Below are positions 28,327 to 35,187 of a stretch of DNA of 45,999 nt, piece after piece. The position numbers and the translations under genes are program-made. This stretch comes from Nocardia acidivorans NBRC 108247. GTDB taxonomy: Bacteria > Actinomycetota > Actinomycetes > Mycobacteriales > Mycobacteriaceae. The stretch covers positions 1 to 45,999 of the forward strand of contig NZ_BDAW01000068.1 of the NCBI RefSeq assembly GCF_001625085.1, in the 5' to 3' direction. Numbering within the stretch: position 1 is the first letter of the stretch; the number at the start of each line of letters is the position of its first letter. The notes under the pieces are model-generated. The model did no database searches and had not been told where the DNA came from. It was given only the letters and a program-made list of their open reading frames with translations.

Positions 28327-28800
28327 ATGCGCAGGTCCCTGCCACCGGTCGCCTCCAAAGTCTCCGACACGCTCATCGCCCGCGGCCATCACGGGGTGAT
28401 CCTCACCCAGCCGCAACCCACCCCCACCGCGGCCGACGCCGCCCAGGCCCTCGGCGTGGATATCGGCGCGATCACCAAATCGCTGGTCTTCCTGCTCGAC
28501 GACGATCCGGTGCTGCTGCTCGTGTCCGGTGCGCACACCGTGCATCTGGAGCGCACCGGCCAACGCCTGGACGGCGCGCTGACCAGGGCCCCGGCCGCCA
28601 TGGTGCGGCAGGTGACGGGGCAGCCGGTGGGCGGGGTGGCCCCGGTCGGGCATCCGATCAACCTGCCGACCTTCATCGACAACGCGCTCGGGTCGTACTC
28701 GGAACTGTGGGCGGCGGGCGGGCATCCGAATACCGTCTTTCGCACGACCTTTGGCGAGTTGATTCGGATAACCGCAGGTCTGGCCATTGATGTCGATTAA
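28327..28800 (+). CDS. YbaK/EbsC-family aminoacyl-tRNA deacylase
   Basis: A 157-residue protein of the YbaK/ProX editing family, which removes wrongly attached amino acids from tRNA in trans. Visible features are AADAAQALGVDIGAITKSLVFLLDDDPVLLLVSG, with the conserved Lys in ITKSLVF, and GGVAPVGHP near the middle, followed by VFRTTFGELIRITAGLAIDV at the end. This is the single-domain form, as in E. coli YbaK. Exact tRNA specificity is not readable. It is divergent from the crotonase, upstream of the flavin reductase by 61 bases, and probably has its own leaderless start. Confidence 0.9.
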   Translation: MRRSLPPVASKVSDTLIARGHHGVILTQPQPTPTAADAAQALGVDIGAITKSLVFLLDDDPVLLLVSGAHTVHLERTGQRLDGALTRAPAAMVRQVTGQPVGGVAPVGHPINLPTFIDNALGSYSELWAAGGHPNTVFRTTFGELIRITAGLAIDVD

Positions 28801-28849
28801 GAATCGGCAGGTCGGCACCGCCGATGGAATATCCGGCGGGGATGGGACG

Positions 28850-28855
28850 TAGGTT
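28850..28855 (+). promoter_or_regulatory. TAGGTT -10 box before flavin reductase
   Basis: TAGGTT lies six bases before the GTG at 28862; this fits a leaderless start, although CGGAAG between them could also serve weakly as a ribosome binding site. Confidence 0.35.
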
Positions 28856-28861
28856 CGGAAG

Positions 28862-29410
28862 GTGACCGATTCTCCGACGCCTGGCGCCGAGCTACATGTG
28901 CCCGACGACCTGAGCGGCATCACCGCCCAGCAGTATCGCGCCGCCATGCGGCACTATCCGGCGGGCGTCACCATTGTCACGCTGAACTCCGAAGCCGGAC
29001 CGGTCGGTTTTACCGCGACCTCGTTTGCCTCGCTCTCCGCGCAGCCGCCGCTCATCTCGTTCAACATCGCCGAGACCTCCTCCAGCATCGCCGCGCTGAC
29101 CCGGGCGAAATCGGTGGTCGTGCACTTCCTCGGCGAACATCAGAAACATCTGGCGCAGCGGTTCAGTCGCAGCGCGGAGGATCGTTTCACCGACCGATCG
29201 CTCTGGACCACCCTGGAATCCGGCGAACCCGTCCTGCACGGCACCCCGATCTGGGTGCGCGCCACCGTGCATCAGCTGATCCCGATCGGCGATCACACCC
29301 TGGTGGTCGGCCTGGTCACCCGGGTGCACGACAACACCGAGGACGCGCCCGCCGTCGGCCCGCTGGTCTACTACAACGGCGTCTACCACCGCGCCGAGAT
29401 CGCCGACTGA
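28862..29410 (+). CDS. Flavin reductase domain protein
   Basis: A 182-residue FMN-binding split-barrel protein of the flavin reductase family, which supplies reduced FMN or FAD to a partner monooxygenase. Motifs seen are MRHYPAGVTIVTL (start of the barrel), GFTATSFASLSAQPPLISFNI (flavin phosphate loop) and the C-terminal VYYNGVYH. No monooxygenase gene lies next to it, so the partner is elsewhere or the protein has another oxidoreductase role. The first 17 residues are a short hydrophilic leader. It converges with the LysE gene, eight bases apart. Confidence 0.92.
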   Translation: MTDSPTPGAELHVPDDLSGITAQQYRAAMRHYPAGVTIVTLNSEAGPVGFTATSFASLSAQPPLISFNIAETSSSIAALTRAKSVVVHFLGEHQKHLAQRFSRSAEDRFTDRSLWTTLESGEPVLHGTPIWVRATVHQLIPIGDHTLVVGLVTRVHDNTEDAPAVGPLVYYNGVYHRAEIAD

Positions 29411-29418
29411 CACCCGGC

Positions 29419-30042
29419 TCACGCCGCCGAGGCCACCGTCCCGACACCCAGGGCCGCGAGAATTGCGGCACTGGCCTGCTCCAGCCGATCACGCACCTTC
29501 GGCCTGCGCAGCAGGGTCACCGCGCGCGCGGCCGCCACCGCCAACAGCACCATTTCCGCTGCGGCGATGGTGGATTCGATCGCGCCCAGGGTGAGCGCGT
29601 TGACGAAATTCACCTGTGCGAGGAACTGCGGCAGCACGGCGAGGTAGAACAGGCCCACCTTCGGATTGAAGACACAGGACAGCAATCCGGCGGCGAATGC
29701 CGAGCGAACCGAGGAGACCCGAGCACCCGACTGCTCCAACTCCGGTTCGGCCAGACCCTTGCGATGCGCCAGCAGCGCTCGAATCCCCAGGTACAGCAGG
29801 TAGATCCCGCCGATCACCTTCAGACTGCGATACGCGGTGGCGGATTGCTCCAGCAGCGTCGCCACTCCCGCCGCGACCACCACCGCCCAGACGATGCCGC
29901 CGCAGGCCGATCCCGCCGCGGCGGCGATTCCCGGACGCGGCCCGGCCATCGAAAAGCGCAGTACCAGAAAGGTATCCGGGCCGGGGGTGAGCGCCAACAG
30001 CACACACAGTCCGATGAAGCTCAGCAGCAGGGGAAGACTCAC
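29419..30042 (-). CDS. LysE/RhtB-family amino acid exporter
   Basis: A 207-residue inner-membrane exporter of the LysE/RhtB/YggA group, which expels amino acids such as lysine, threonine or homoserine lactone-like compounds. The family start LLALTPGPDTFLVLRFSMAGPRPGIAAAAGSACG and the mid motif FAAGLLSCVFNPKVGLFYLAVLPQF are both present; five or six hydrophobic helices can be traced. The substrate is unknown. The GTG start has no evident ribosome binding site. It converges with flavin reductase and lies downstream of heme oxygenase on the same strand behind a hairpin. Confidence 0.93.
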   Translation of the reverse strand: MSLPLLLSFIGLCVLLALTPGPDTFLVLRFSMAGPRPGIAAAAGSACGGIVWAVVVAAGVATLLEQSATAYRSLKVIGGIYLLYLGIRALLAHRKGLAEPELEQSGARVSSVRSAFAAGLLSCVFNPKVGLFYLAVLPQFLAQVNFVNALTLGAIESTIAAAEMVLLAVAAARAVTLLRRPKVRDRLEQASAAILAALGVGTVASAA

Positions 30043-30100
30043 GGGTCAATCGCAGCGCATCGGGCGGGACCGGCGCAAGCCGATAAACCGAAAAGCCGCC

Positions 30101-30125
30101 GGACCTGCCGGTAGGCAACAGGTCC
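30101..30125 (-). terminator. Hairpin terminator after heme oxygenase
   Basis: GGACCTG/CAGGTCC pair across an 11-base loop that can extend with GCC/GGC. It lies about 25 bases beyond the heme oxygenase stop. Confidence 0.55.
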
Positions 30126-30149
30126 GACAGCTCCCCCGAGCTGGGATAT

Positions 30150-30809
30150 TCAGTTCCGCGCGCTGAATTCCGCGCCCAGATCGCGGAACACATTCGTGTT
30201 CATGGTGAAGGCCAGTCGAGCCTCGTCCAGCACCCGGTCCACATCCGCGCCCTCGATGGGCAGCGCGTCCAGCGCCTCGCGGTAATCGCGCTTGAACGCG
30301 GCCGGGTTGGTGATCTGATCGAAGACGTAGAAGCGCACGCCGTCGCCCTTCTTCGGCAGATCCCAGAGCTTCTCGGCGGTACCGCGAATGACCTGGCCAC
30401 CGGAGAGATCGCCCAGATAGCGGGTGTAGTGGTGCACCACGTAACCGGCGGGCCACTGGGTCGCGCACTCCTCGATGCGGGCGGCGTAGGCGGCGGTGGT
30501 GTGCAGCGCGGTCAGCTCATCGCGCCAGCGCGGGCCGCCCAGGTGGGCGAGGTCGGCCTCGAGCGCGGCCAGGCGATTGAGTTCCGGCTTCACGAAAGGT
30601 CCCGCGACCGGGTCGGAAACCAGTGCGGCGGAATGCTTTTCGAGCGCGGAATAGACGAACCAGAGCTGCGAGGTATAGCGGTAGAACGCCTCGACACCGA
30701 GTTGCCCGGTGAGCAGATCCTTCATGAACGTGGAATGCTCGGCCTCGGCGTGCTGCTGCTCGGTGGCGCTGCGAATGAGCGTCGAGAACGGCGTGCTGGT
30801 GTCCAACAT
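30150..30809 (-). CDS. hmuO: Biliverdin-producing heme oxygenase
   Basis: Cleaves heme with oxygen and reductant to biliverdin, carbon monoxide and iron, so that host or environmental heme can serve as an iron source. The proximal heme ligand is His20 in TEQQHAEAEH, at the same position as in corynebacterial HmuO. The distal helix is YLGDLSGGQVIRG, and conserved YVVHHYTRYLG and GVRFYVFDQI are present. Length 219 residues, soluble, no signal. A GAGGAGC site precedes the ATG. A DtxR/IdeR-like box lies about 45 bases upstream, suggesting repression by iron. No heme importer genes are adjacent. Confidence 0.95.
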   Translation of the reverse strand: MLDTSTPFSTLIRSATEQQHAEAEHSTFMKDLLTGQLGVEAFYRYTSQLWFVYSALEKHSAALVSDPVAGPFVKPELNRLAALEADLAHLGGPRWRDELTALHTTAAYAARIEECATQWPAGYVVHHYTRYLGDLSGGQVIRGTAEKLWDLPKKGDGVRFYVFDQITNPAAFKRDYREALDALPIEGADVDRVLDEARLAFTMNTNVFRDLGAEFSARN

Positions 30810-30853
30810 GGTCGAGCTCCTCGGTCGGGTCGATTACTACGGCTCCGGGGTGC

Positions 30854-30872
30854 CCACCTTTGGCTACCCTAA
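30854..30872 (-). promoter_or_regulatory. Possible DtxR/IdeR iron box before heme oxygenase
   Basis: Read on the minus strand this 19-mer begins TTAGGGTAGCCAAAGG and matches roughly 12-13 of 19 positions of the IdeR consensus TTAGGTTAGGCTAACCTAA, with the left half near perfect and the right half poor. Its location in the promoter of an iron-acquisition gene adds weight. Confidence 0.45.
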
Positions 30873-30964
30873 CTTTGTCTTCGACCATACGCTTCAGCAA
30901 CGATCTCGCGATTCGATCTTTTCGGTGCGACCGATCCAACTTTCGGATGATTTTCCGGAAGGGG

Positions 30965-30993
30965 TTGACAAGACCCTCGATCTTCTGCCAGCC
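30965..30993 (+). promoter_or_regulatory. Promoter of the SAM-IV/aminotransferase transcript
   Basis: A consensus -35 box TTGACA (30965-30970) is followed at 17-18 bases by CAGCCT, a modest -10 box. The predicted start, near 31000, falls just before the riboswitch. Confidence 0.5.
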
Positions 30994-31003
30994 TCTTCAA
31001 CCA

Positions 31004-31118
31004 GGTCATGAGTACCAGCGCAAAGCCCTGGCTAGCTGGTCGGCAACCCTCCTCCGCGGTGGGGTGCTCCAGGTGACGACCGGGCCGCCGCCCGACCGGG
31101 CGCGGCAAGCGCGGACAC
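31004..31118 (+). ncRNA. SAM-IV riboswitch
   Basis: S-adenosylmethionine-sensing riboswitch of the actinobacterial SAM-IV class. The core is conserved in order: GGTCATGAGTACCAGCG, GCTAGCTGGTCGGCAACCC, CCGCGGTGGGGTGC, GTGACGACC closing the first helix with GGTC, and the 3' outer hairpin GGGC-GCGGCAAGCGCGG. This agrees closely with my recollection of the mycobacterial SAM-IV sequence. It lies between a TTGACA promoter and the class V aminotransferase start (31170), so that gene is expected to be shut off when S-adenosylmethionine is abundant. Just downstream, CGATC/GATCG (31121-31142) could be part of the expression platform. Confidence 0.93.
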
Positions 31119-31169
31119 ATCGATCTCTCTTTTTCCGATCGCGTGTCCCAGTCCGATGGGATTTTCGTG

Positions 31170-32483
31170 ATGACCGCATTCGCCGATCAGACCTGCACCG
31201 CCCTGGCCACCGTCTCCGGTTGTGAGCTCGAGGTACCCCTGGTGCAGGGCGGCGCCATCCGCTACGCCAACTTCGACTATGCCGCCAGCGCACCGGCTTT
31301 GGCGCAGGTCACCGCCCGCGTGCAGGAGTTGCTGCCGTTCTACGCCAGCGTGCATCGCGGCGCGGGCTACGCCTCCCGGGTGTCCACCGACTGCTACGAA
31401 TCGGCCCGCGGTTCGGTCGCCCGCTTCCTCAATGCCGCCGATGACCAGGTCGTGGTCTTCACCCGCAACACCACCGATTCGTTGAACCTGCTCGCCGCCT
31501 GCGTACCCGGCGACACCGTGGTGCTGGATGTGGAGCATCACGCCAACTTCCTGCCGTGGGTGCGCAACGGCCGCCGCGTGGTGCCGATCGCCGACACCAT
31601 CGAGGAGACCATTCAGCGCGTCGTCGCCGAGCTGTGCAGCAAACCCGCTGCGCTGCTTGCCATTACGGGTGCCTCCAATGTGACGGGCGAACTGCTCCCG
31701 CTGGAGCGACTGGCCTGGATCGCGCACCAGTGCGGCACCCGGGTGCTGGTGGACGCCGCCCAGTTGGCCCCGCACCGCCGTATCGACCTGCGCACCAGCG
31801 GGATCGACTATCTGGCCTTCTCCGGCCACAAGGCGTACGCGCCGTTCGGTGCGGGCGTCCTGGTGGGCCGCCGCGACTGGCTCGATGCGGCCGAGCCGTA
31901 CCTGGCCGGTGGCGGCGCGGTGCGCTCGGTCACCTCCGACAGCGTCGAGTGGGCGCCCGCGCCGCAGCGCCATGAGGCCGGTTCCCCCAATGTGCTCGGG
32001 GTGGCCGCACTCGCCGCCGCCTGCGACGCCCTCGCCGAATTCGACGAGACCACCGTGCTCGAACATGAGCAGTACCTCACCCACCGGCTGCGCTACGGCC
32101 TGAAAACCGTTCCGGGCGTGAACTTCCTGCGCATCTGGCGGGACAGCACCGATGCCGTCGGCATTGTGGCGTTCACCGTGGACGGTTTCGAACCCGGTCA
32201 GGTGGCCGCCTACCTCTCGGCCGAGCACGGCATCGGCGTGCGGGACGGCCGCTTCTGCGCCCACCCGCTGCTGTCGCGCCTCGGCGTGGACGCCGCACTG
32301 CGCGCCAGCATCGGCCTGGGCACCACCGCCGCCGATGTGGACCGCCTCATCGACGCCGTCTCCACCCTGGTCGAGAACGGCCCGGCCTGGGGTTACGCCA
32401 AGACCGAGGGGCATTGGAACCCAACCCCGGAGACCCGCCCTTTCGGCGGTTCCGACGGGGGTGCCGCGCCCTGTGGATTCTGA
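31170..32483 (+). CDS. PLP-dependent class V aminotransferase, cysteine desulfurase-like
   Basis: A 437-residue fold-type I PLP enzyme of the SufS/CsdA type. It shows FTRNTTDSLNLLA (phosphate loop), VEHHANFLPW, VLVDAAQLAPHRRIDL with the ring-contacting Asp, the PLP-binding Lys in FSGHKAYAPFGAGVL, and GIGVRDGRFCAHPLL, whose Cys near residue 362 matches the persulfide-forming Cys of SufS-like desulfurases. The enzyme may therefore mobilise sulfur from cysteine or cleave a related sulfur amino acid. Control by a SAM-IV riboswitch supports a role in sulfur or methionine metabolism. The ATG at 31170 is preferred; GTGs at 31167 and 31143 are in frame. No scaffold genes of an iron-sulfur operon are adjacent. 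Confidence 0.9.
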   Translation: MTAFADQTCTALATVSGCELEVPLVQGGAIRYANFDYAASAPALAQVTARVQELLPFYASVHRGAGYASRVSTDCYESARGSVARFLNAADDQVVVFTRNTTDSLNLLAACVPGDTVVLDVEHHANFLPWVRNGRRVVPIADTIEETIQRVVAELCSKPAALLAITGASNVTGELLPLERLAWIAHQCGTRVLVDAAQLAPHRRIDLRTSGIDYLAFSGHKAYAPFGAGVLVGRRDWLDAAEPYLAGGGAVRSVTSDSVEWAPAPQRHEAGSPNVLGVAALAAACDALAEFDETTVLEHEQYLTHRLRYGLKTVPGVNFLRIWRDSTDAVGIVAFTVDGFEPGQVAAYLSAEHGIGVRDGRFCAHPLLSRLGVDAALRASIGLGTTAADVDRLIDAVSTLVENGPAWGYAKTEGHWNPTPETRPFGGSDGGAAPCGF

Positions 32484-32495
32484 GCGGTTTCCAGC

Positions 32496-32684
32496 TCAGA
32501 ACACCAGATAGCGCCGGGCGAGTTCCTCGACGAATGGATCGTCCTCGGCGACGGCCTCGAGTATGTCGAGATCGTCCCGCACCGAAACCTGGCGCGTATC
32601 TTCCTGATCCGGATCCGGCGGCCCATCCTCTTCGAGCTGCCTGATCAGTTTCGCGCGCACACGTTCCTTCAACGATTCACTCAT
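32496..32684 (-). CDS. Small acidic hypothetical protein
   Basis: A 62-residue, strongly charged protein, starting MSESLKERVRAKL and ending LARRYLVF, with an acidic middle (EEDGPPDPDQEDT) and DDLDILEAVAEDDPFVEE. It has no signal or membrane segment and no family I recognise. Third codon positions are G/C as in neighbours, supporting it as a real gene. The ATG at 32684 has only a weak GGG upstream. It converges on the aminotransferase, 12 bases apart, and lies downstream of the DUF2752 gene, possibly in one transcript. Confidence 0.55.
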   Translation of the reverse strand: MSESLKERVRAKLIRQLEEDGPPDPDQEDTRQVSVRDDLDILEAVAEDDPFVEELARRYLVF

Positions 32685-32741
32685 ATCCCGAGCATGCCCT
32701 GATCGACGGCGGTGTACCGGCCAGGCACGCCGCCGCACCGA

Positions 32742-33194
32742 TCACACCGGTGCGAGCCAGGAACCCCACGGCGTATTGCGCAGCACGGTATAGAAGACAA
32801 GCAGTGCCACGGTCACCCACAGGGCGGATTTGGGCAGCACCTGCGGTAGTCGCGGTGGCGGCGTGCGGCCCTGGAACCCGCGCACCACCCAGGTTCCCCA
32901 CCACGCCAGGAAGCCCAGCAGCAGTGGGAACAGCAGGATATTGCTGTGGATGGCGTCGAGCACATGGCCTTCGGTGAGATTGTGCAACCCGCGCAGCCCG
33001 CCGCAGCCGGGGCACCACCATCCCGTCAATTCCTTGAACGGGCAGATACCGTACGAGCCCTGCACATGCGGATCTCGAAAATGCAGCAGCACCAGCCCAC
33101 CGGCCACCGCGGCACCCGCGAGCAGCGGCAATCCAGCACTCAACCACCTGGGGTGAGCAGCTGATTCGGCGTCGAGCGCCTGCGCGGTATCCAC
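32742..33194 (-). CDS. DUF2752 membrane protein
   Basis: A 150-residue membrane protein of the DUF2752 family. The signature GSYGICPFKELTGWWCPGCGGLRGLHNL is present with three cysteines, between an N-terminal membrane helix (LPLLAGAAVAGGLVLL) and two more (NILLFPLLLGFLAWWGTWVV and ALWVTVALLVFYTVL). The role is unknown; the cysteine cluster hints at metal or redox chemistry. I choose the GTG at 33194 because TACGGT lies six bases upstream as for leaderless genes; an ATG at 33230 would add twelve Gly/Arg-rich residues and has no ribosome binding site. It is divergent from a small membrane protein. Confidence 0.85.
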   Translation of the reverse strand: MDTAQALDAESAAHPRWLSAGLPLLAGAAVAGGLVLLHFRDPHVQGSYGICPFKELTGWWCPGCGGLRGLHNLTEGHVLDAIHSNILLFPLLLGFLAWWGTWVVRGFQGRTPPPRLPQVLPKSALWVTVALLVFYTVLRNTPWGSWLAPV

Positions 33195-33330
33195 CAGACA
33201 ACCGTAACCGCGCCCCCGCCCGCCCGCCATACCGCGCGCGACTTCGCACCCCCTGTGCGCTCGATCAACTGGACAGACTCGTGGGTATGCTTCCCCGGCA
33301 ACGGTTTTCGATTCGGGGGAGGTAGGTCGT

Positions 33331-33657
33331 ATGAGCAAGCGCCGAGCCGACGGCGGCAGGATCGCCCGCGCGGCGGCATCCGCCGGTCTCCTCGCGGTGA
33401 TCATCATCGCCAAGGCGGGAAGCCTCATTCTGGGCTACCCCTTCGACTGGTCCCTGGTCGTCCTGGCCGTACTCGCGCTGCTCGGCGCGGGCGGCTACCT
33501 GCTGACCCAACGGCGCGGCCGGTCCGCGCCGGTGCGCCCCGAGCCGGCCGCCGACCTGACCGTCCCCGCCCCGGCGATCCCCGCGAATTCCCAAGAGCCG
33601 CCCACCCAGCCGGTGCACTACATCCCGCCCGCTCCCCCGACCGCCTACTCGCAGTAG
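33331..33657 (+). CDS. Small two-helix membrane protein
   Basis: A 108-residue protein with a basic N-terminus, two membrane helices (about 13-32 and 41-60) and a Pro/Ala-rich cytoplasmic or exposed tail ending in PPAPPTAYSQ. GGGGGAGGTAGG upstream of the ATG is a strong ribosome binding site. I recognise no family. It is divergent from the DUF2752 gene and nearly touches the convergent TetR regulator. Confidence 0.75.
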   Translation: MSKRRADGGRIARAAASAGLLAVIIIAKAGSLILGYPFDWSLVVLAVLALLGAGGYLLTQRRGRSAPVRPEPAADLTVPAPAIPANSQEPPTQPVHYIPPAPPTAYSQ

Positions 33658-33661
33658 CCTT

Positions 33662-34276
33662 TCAGCGAATCGGCGCCCGCGCGCTCACCGGCGCGGTCAA
33701 TGCGCCCGCGAGCATATCGATGACCTCCGCCCAGGCGCCGACCTCGCCCGCGGCCACCCGGCCCGATTCCACCGCCCGCTCATGATCGGCGAGCAGCGCG
33801 AACAGCATGGTGGGCAGAGCGCGCAGCCGATGCACCCGCAATCGCGGTGGGAGAGCGGTCAATTCGTCATCGAGGCGCTGCATGATGATGCGCACCGAGG
33901 TGCGCCCCGCGCTGTCAAGATTCGACGCGTCGGTGACGGCGGGGTGGGTGTGAATCTGCTCGAAGAAGCGCGCGTAGTGGCTGATCCCGTGTACACCGAG
34001 TTCGAACATCGGCACCACCAGCGCCTCCAGCAGGCCGTGCACCCCGTCGTTCGCACCCACCTGTTCGGCGAGCAGTTGCAGTCGGCGCACCTCGAGGGTG
34101 GCCAGCCGCAACTCCACGATCGCCTCGATGAGCCCGTCCCGGGAACCGAAGTGGTACTGGATCGCCGAATTATTGCGCTGTCCGGCGGCGGCGGCGATAT
34201 CGCGCAGCGGTACCGCCTGCCCACGTTCGGCAATCAGTCGCTCGGCGGCGAGGATGATCCGTTCCCTGCTCGTCAC
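33662..34276 (-). CDS. TetR-family transcriptional regulator
   Basis: A 204-residue TetR-type repressor. The DNA-binding domain is MTSRERIILAAERLIAERGQAVPLRDIAAAAGQRNNSAIQYHFGSRDGLIEAIVELR, with the recognition helix region NNSAIQYHFGS; the remaining helices form a ligand-binding domain. The start is a GTG at 34276, seven bases after a minus-strand TACTCT, consistent with a leaderless message. It is divergent from an SDR/reductase operon, and a perfect palindrome with a second imperfect copy lies between them, the arrangement of a local repressor and its target. Confidence 0.92.
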   Translation of the reverse strand: MTSRERIILAAERLIAERGQAVPLRDIAAAAGQRNNSAIQYHFGSRDGLIEAIVELRLATLEVRRLQLLAEQVGANDGVHGLLEALVVPMFELGVHGISHYARFFEQIHTHPAVTDASNLDSAGRTSVRIIMQRLDDELTALPPRLRVHRLRALPTMLFALLADHERAVESGRVAAGEVGAWAEVIDMLAGALTAPVSARAPIR

Positions 34277-34283
34277 AGTGAGC

Positions 34284-34289
34284 AGAGTA
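34284..34289 (-). promoter_or_regulatory. TACTCT -10 box, leaderless start of TetR gene
   Basis: On the minus strand TACTCT is followed by seven bases and then the GTG start. Confidence 0.45.
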
Positions 34290-34307
34290 GCCGCCCACCA
34301 GCTGGTA

Positions 34308-34345
34308 AAGAACTAGTCCTTGACATTTAAGAACAATTTCTTAAA
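34308..34345. promoter_or_regulatory. TetR operator and SDR promoter
   Basis: A perfect inverted repeat TTTAAGAA-CAAT-TTCTTAAA (34326-34345) directly follows a consensus -35 box TTGACA (34320-34325). Bound repressor would cover the promoter of the oxidoreductase operon. An imperfect copy AAGAACTAGTCCTT (34308-34321) lies 21 bases away, on the same helix face. Confidence 0.75.
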
Positions 34346-34384
34346 GCTCTGAGTGACTGCCATCACTTCGATAGGACTGACTCG

Positions 34385-35173
34385 ATGATCCTGGACACCT
34401 TCCGACTGGACGGCCGCGTCGCCGTCGTCACCGGCGCGGGCCGCGGTATCGGCGCCGCCACCGCGCTGGCCCTGGCCGAGGCCGGCGCCGACGTCGCCCT
34501 GGCCGCCCGCACCCCCGCACAGCTCGAGGAGGTCGCGGGCAAGATCCGCGCGCTGGGCCGCCGCGCCGTCATCGTCCCCTGCGATCTCAACGACCTCACC
34601 ACCGTCACCGAGTTCGCCGACACCGCCGCCGCCGAACTCGGCCGCCTGGACATCGTCGTCAACAATGTCGGCGGCACCATGCCGAACACCTTCACCACCA
34701 CCTCCCCCGAATTCCTGGAGGACGCCTTCCACTTCAATGTGTCCACCGCGCACGCCCTCACCCAGGCCGCGCTGCCGCACATGCTGAAGAACGACGGCGG
34801 TTCGGTCGTCAGCATCTCCTCGATGATGGGCCGCGCACCCGGCCGCGGCTTCCTGGCCTACGGCACCGCCAAGGCCGCCCTCGCGCACTGGACCCGCATG
34901 GCCGCCAGCGACCTGTCACCGCGCGTTCGCGTGAACGCCATCGCCGTCGGCTCGGTACTCACCTCCGCGCTGGAAGTCGTTGCACAGCAACCGGAAATCA
35001 AGGCCAAGATGGAGGGCGCGACCCCGCTGCGCCGCCTCGGCGAACCGTGGGAGATCGCCGCCGCCATCGTCTTCCTCACCTCCGCGGCGGGCGGTTACAT
35101 CACCGGCAAAATCCTCGAGGTCGACGGCGGCATCGAGGCCCCCAACCTGGAACTCGGCCTGCCCGACCTGTGA
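34385..35173 (+). CDS. Short-chain dehydrogenase/reductase
   Basis: A 262-residue classical SDR with the cofactor loop TGAGRGIG, NNVG in place of NNAG, the catalytic Ser in SISSMMG and the YxxxK pair in YGTAKAAL, with VDGGIE near the end. AART after the second strand suggests NADP preference by family rules. The substrate is unknown; such genes beside a TetR regulator and a DapB-like reductase are often in lipid, steroid or terpenoid breakdown in Nocardia and mycobacteria. It is the first gene of a two-gene operon under the palindromic operator. Confidence 0.92.
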   Translation: MILDTFRLDGRVAVVTGAGRGIGAATALALAEAGADVALAARTPAQLEEVAGKIRALGRRAVIVPCDLNDLTTVTEFADTAAAELGRLDIVVNNVGGTMPNTFTTTSPEFLEDAFHFNVSTAHALTQAALPHMLKNDGGSVVSISSMMGRAPGRGFLAYGTAKAALAHWTRMAASDLSPRVRVNAIAVGSVLTSALEVVAQQPEIKAKMEGATPLRRLGEPWEIAAAIVFLTSAAGGYITGKILEVDGGIEAPNLELGLPDL

Positions 35174-35187
35174 AACCGGAGCCCGCA

